Shown in pieces: positions 6,513-8,515 of a DNA stretch of 8,515 bases. The notes beneath the pieces were generated by a model. It saw only the letters and a program-made list of their open reading frames with translations. It was not told the DNA's origin and ran no database searches. How positions within the stretch are numbered: position 1 is the stretch's first letter; each line of letters begins with the position of its first letter. The position numbers were made by a program, and so were the translations under genes. The DNA is taken from NCBI GenBank assembly GCA_029212275.1, contig JARGOI010000094.1, positions 1 to 8,515 of the forward strand. Direction: 5' to 3'. This stretch comes from Thalassolituus sp. (GTDB lineage: Bacteria; Pseudomonadota; Gammaproteobacteria; Pseudomonadales; Oceanobacteraceae).

Positions 6513-8054
6513 TTAATCGCTGTGAACCCTTGGCCAAATAAGCGTAAATTTTGCGCCGCCAAGAGCGTCACTGCGCGACACCATGGCTTTGCCGTCATGC
6601 CAATACATAATGCGACGGACAATGGACAAGCCAAGACCATAGCCTCCGGAGGCGCGCGTTCGACTATCATCTAAGCGCGCAAACGCGGTAAATACACGCC
6701 CCCAATTTTCCTCTGGAATACCAGCACCGTCATCTTCAACATCAATACGACAAACATCTTGAGTAATATGACAGGTGACTTGTACCCGACTCTTGGCATA
6801 ACGACCGGCATTGCCCACCAGGTTTTGAATGGCTCGATGCGCATAGCGTGGTTCAACTTCGCACATAGTGGCGACTGGATCACCGGCAAAATCATAGGTG
6901 ACAGATACTTGCTCTGGAGGCCTGGCTTCGTGCACCACTTGCTCGGCGATATCAGCAATGGGGACACGCTGAAAATCAAGAACAGGCCCCCCTTCCTCGA
7001 GGCGTGCGTACGTAAGGATTTCATCAATCAGCTCGTCCAACTCTTGAATGTCAGCATCCATGCCTTTGAGTTGCTTAGCCACAAAAGGATCATCCGCGGT
7101 ACTGTCTTCAATAATTTGTGCGCCAAAACGTATGCGCGCCACAGGTGTGCGCAGCTCGTGTGAAACCGCGCGTACCATTTCTCGTTGAATAGAGAGCAAT
7201 CGTTGAATGTGCTCAGCCATGGCATTGAATGACTGCCCCAGACGGCTCACAGGGTCGCTCCCCTCACTTTGCACACGGACGTTCAAATGCCCTTGCGCTA
7301 AACGCGTGGTGGCTTGTTCAAGCTTACGTAAACGCATTTCAAAAGAATTAACGACCCAATATACGCCAAGACCGATAAGTAATATTCCCGACAGCACAAT
7401 GACTAATACTGATGGCCAAGCAAAAGACGTATATGGGGTCCATGGACCAAGGCGAATACTCCAAGGATGATTGATAAGAGCCACATCGACCATTACTTGC
7501 TGACCGTCTGGAGTTAAGGAAACCCGTGTTGCTTGTTCACTATCGAACGATTCGGTGTTCTCTTCCGTTAGCAAGGTTATGGGATAACCAAACGATGGTC
7601 GGATACGATTAAGATAATCTTCAGGAGTTAAGCCAGATTGCAGCCAATCCTGTTGCAATAACGCTGCGGTCGCTTCAATTTGTAATAGCGAGAGATCGGA
7701 AATGATCAAACGCAGCCAGCCTTGGTTCAAACGATAATCCAATGCCAGATTTGACGAGTTCTCGACACGACTGATCACGGCTTCATTTCGTTCTAAACGA
7801 CTGCGGCGATAATCATCGTCAATGTCCGACATGTCAGCAAATAGCTGCAACTGACCGGAGAACTGAGTTTCTATGGCCGCAGAAGCATTGCTGTCGCGCT
7901 CAAGTGCTTGTGCAATTAAGTACAGGCTCCCTCGGATTAATGATTCTTCATAATCAGCCAAACGAACCTTATTGACTAATTGAAGTGCCACCAAACACAA
8001 GATTGTCACTGTCAAAAGGGCGGCTAACAGCCCAGCGTAAACCCGTGTAAAAAT
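6513..8054 (-). CDS. RstB-like sensor histidine kinase, probable ATT start
   Basis: This is an inner-membrane histidine kinase expected to phosphorylate the response regulator encoded just upstream. From the proposed ATT start it has 513 residues. The first membrane helix is about residues 5-27, a periplasmic region of about 180 residues follows, and helix two is about 210-235. HAMP comes next (about 236-288), then the H box SHELRTP with phosphorylated H299, and an N box ending NAGRYA (415-420). The ATP lid motifs DDGAGIP (441-447) and GGYGLGLSIV (470-479) complete the catalytic domain. The C-terminal GGAKFTLIWPR resembles RstB of E. coli, but the periplasmic part is longer. No ATG exists near the 5' end. 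A TTG at 8015 would cut the first helix in half and has no ribosome binding site, whereas the ATT at 8052-8054 has GAGGAG seven bases away. Kinase identity is certain; the start and ligand are inferred. Confidence 0.85.
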   Translation of the reverse strand: MFTRVYAGLLAALLTVTILCLVALQLVNKVRLADYEESLIRGSLYLIAQALERDSNASAAIETQFSGQLQLFADMSDIDDDYRRSRLERNEAVISRVENSSNLALDYRLNQGWLRLIISDLSLLQIEATAALLQQDWLQSGLTPEDYLNRIRPSFGYPITLLTEENTESFDSEQATRVSLTPDGQQVMVDVALINHPWSIRLGPWTPYTSFAWPSVLVIVLSGILLIGLGVYWVVNSFEMRLRKLEQATTRLAQGHLNVRVQSEGSDPVSRLGQSFNAMAEHIQRLLSIQREMVRAVSHELRTPVARIRFGAQIIEDSTADDPFVAKQLKGMDADIQELDELIDEILTYARLEEGGPVLDFQRVPIADIAEQVVHEARPPEQVSVTYDFAGDPVATMCEVEPRYAHRAIQNLVGNAGRYAKSRVQVTCHITQDVCRIDVEDDGAGIPEENWGRVFTAFARLDDSRTRASGGYGLGLSIVRRIMYWHDGKAMVSRSDALGGAKFTLIWPRVHSD

Positions 8055-8061
8055 ATTGGCG

Positions 8062-8067
8062 CTCCTC
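8062..8067 (-). promoter_or_regulatory. Strong ribosome binding site for the histidine kinase
   Basis: On the reverse strand GAGGAG (8067 down to 8062) lies three bases after the TAG stop of the response regulator and seven bases before an ATT codon (8054-8052). Its position points to translation starting at that ATT, coupled to the end of the regulator gene, rather than at the TTG 39 bases further on. Confidence 0.7.
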
Positions 8068-8069
8068 GC

Positions 8070-8515
8070 CTAAAGTTCTTTTACGAACAAATAGCCTTTA
8101 CTGCGCACCGTTTTAATACGCTTGGGATTCATTGGGTCATCACCAACCTTCGGGCGGATTCGCGACACTCTAACATCAATCGAGCGGTCTTGACCGTCGT
8201 ATTCAATGCCGCGCAATTGATTAAAAATCTCTTCACGGGTCAAAATACGACCAGCATTGCTGGACAATAACCACAACAAATCAAACTCGGCACTGGTCAA
8301 ATCGATACTTTCGCCGTCTAACCAAGCTTCACGCATGGCACTGTCGACCACTAAGTTATTAAACGTCAGGCGTGACGATGGCGAAGCAACAACTTCTTCA
8401 ACGTCCATCTCATCACCGACACGACGCAACAAAGCACGGATTCGCGCCAGTAATACGCGCGGACGAACTGGCTTAGCAACGTAGTCGTCTGCACCCATTT
8501 CCAGCCCCAGCACCT
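8070..8515 (-). CDS. OmpR/RstA-type response regulator, 5' part outside window
   Basis: Only the last 147 or so codons are visible; the gene runs off the right edge, so the phosphorylated aspartate and most of the receiver domain cannot be seen. The visible part opens in the end of the receiver with GLEMGADDYVAKPV, containing the conserved lysine of AKP. After a linker comes a complete OmpR/PhoB winged-helix DNA-binding domain: LTSAEFDLLWLL, ILTREEIFNQLRG, then DRSIDVRVSRIR in the recognition helix and IKTVRSKGYLFV in the wing. The stretch LRG-x-x-YDG-x-DRS-x-DV is close to E. coli RstA. It ends in TAG, five codons ahead of the likely kinase start and in the same reading frame, forming a regulator-kinase operon. 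Target genes are unknown. It is a true gene cut by the window edge, not a truncated gene. Confidence 0.92.
   Translation of the reverse strand, partial: VLGLEMGADDYVAKPVRPRVLLARIRALLRRVGDEMDVEEVVASPSSRLTFNNLVVDSAMREAWLDGESIDLTSAEFDLLWLLSSNAGRILTREEIFNQLRGIEYDGQDRSIDVRVSRIRPKVGDDPMNPKRIKTVRSKGYLFVKEL

Noticed and set aside
6759..7163. 134-codon open frame on the + strand inside the histidine kinase gene
   Set aside because: It overlaps the HAMP-kinase core on the opposite strand and has no ribosome binding site or recognisable domain.

Overview
The window looks like chromosomal DNA from a gammaproteobacterium. Protein similarity suggests the Oceanospirillales/Pseudomonadales, possibly a marine member; this is judged by eye without a database. 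It has moderate GC, dense gene packing and ordinary housekeeping content. No tRNA, rRNA, insertion sequence, CRISPR array or phage gene was seen, and no gap between genes exceeds about 145 bases.

Left half, + strand: a RimB-type retropepsin-like protease gene and rimK (glutamate ligase for ribosomal protein S6), 143 bases apart, form a ribosome-modification pair. Next come argD (acetylornithine aminotransferase) and argF (ornithine carbamoyltransferase), 29 bases apart if argF starts at its well-placed GTG. These two carry out consecutive conversions of arginine synthesis from N-acetylglutamate semialdehyde to citrulline, apart from the deacetylation step between them. Between rimK and argD lies a near-consensus sigma-70 promoter followed at once by a strong GC-rich hairpin. 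The hairpin can act as the rimK terminator and would also sit at the very 5' end of the argD mRNA.

Right half, - strand, read from the right edge: the 3' part of an OmpR/RstA-type response regulator, an RstB-like sensor histidine kinase, glycerol kinase glpK and a membrane diguanylate cyclase (GGDEF). The last gene converges on argF. Regulator and kinase form a two-component system. The kinase and its regulator are in the same reading frame, separated by one TAG and five codons. The only well-placed start for the kinase is an ATT behind a near-perfect ribosome binding site. GlpK keeps its catalytic motifs but lacks the arginine and the C-terminal segment that give the E. coli enzyme its allosteric control.

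I do not see a clearly new multi-gene system. The observations most worth following are the non-canonical start (or possible amber readthrough) of the kinase, the promoter and 5' hairpin arrangement of argD, the apparently deregulated GlpK, and the presence near rimBK of a c-di-GMP synthase, since RimK has been linked to c-di-GMP in Pseudomonas.
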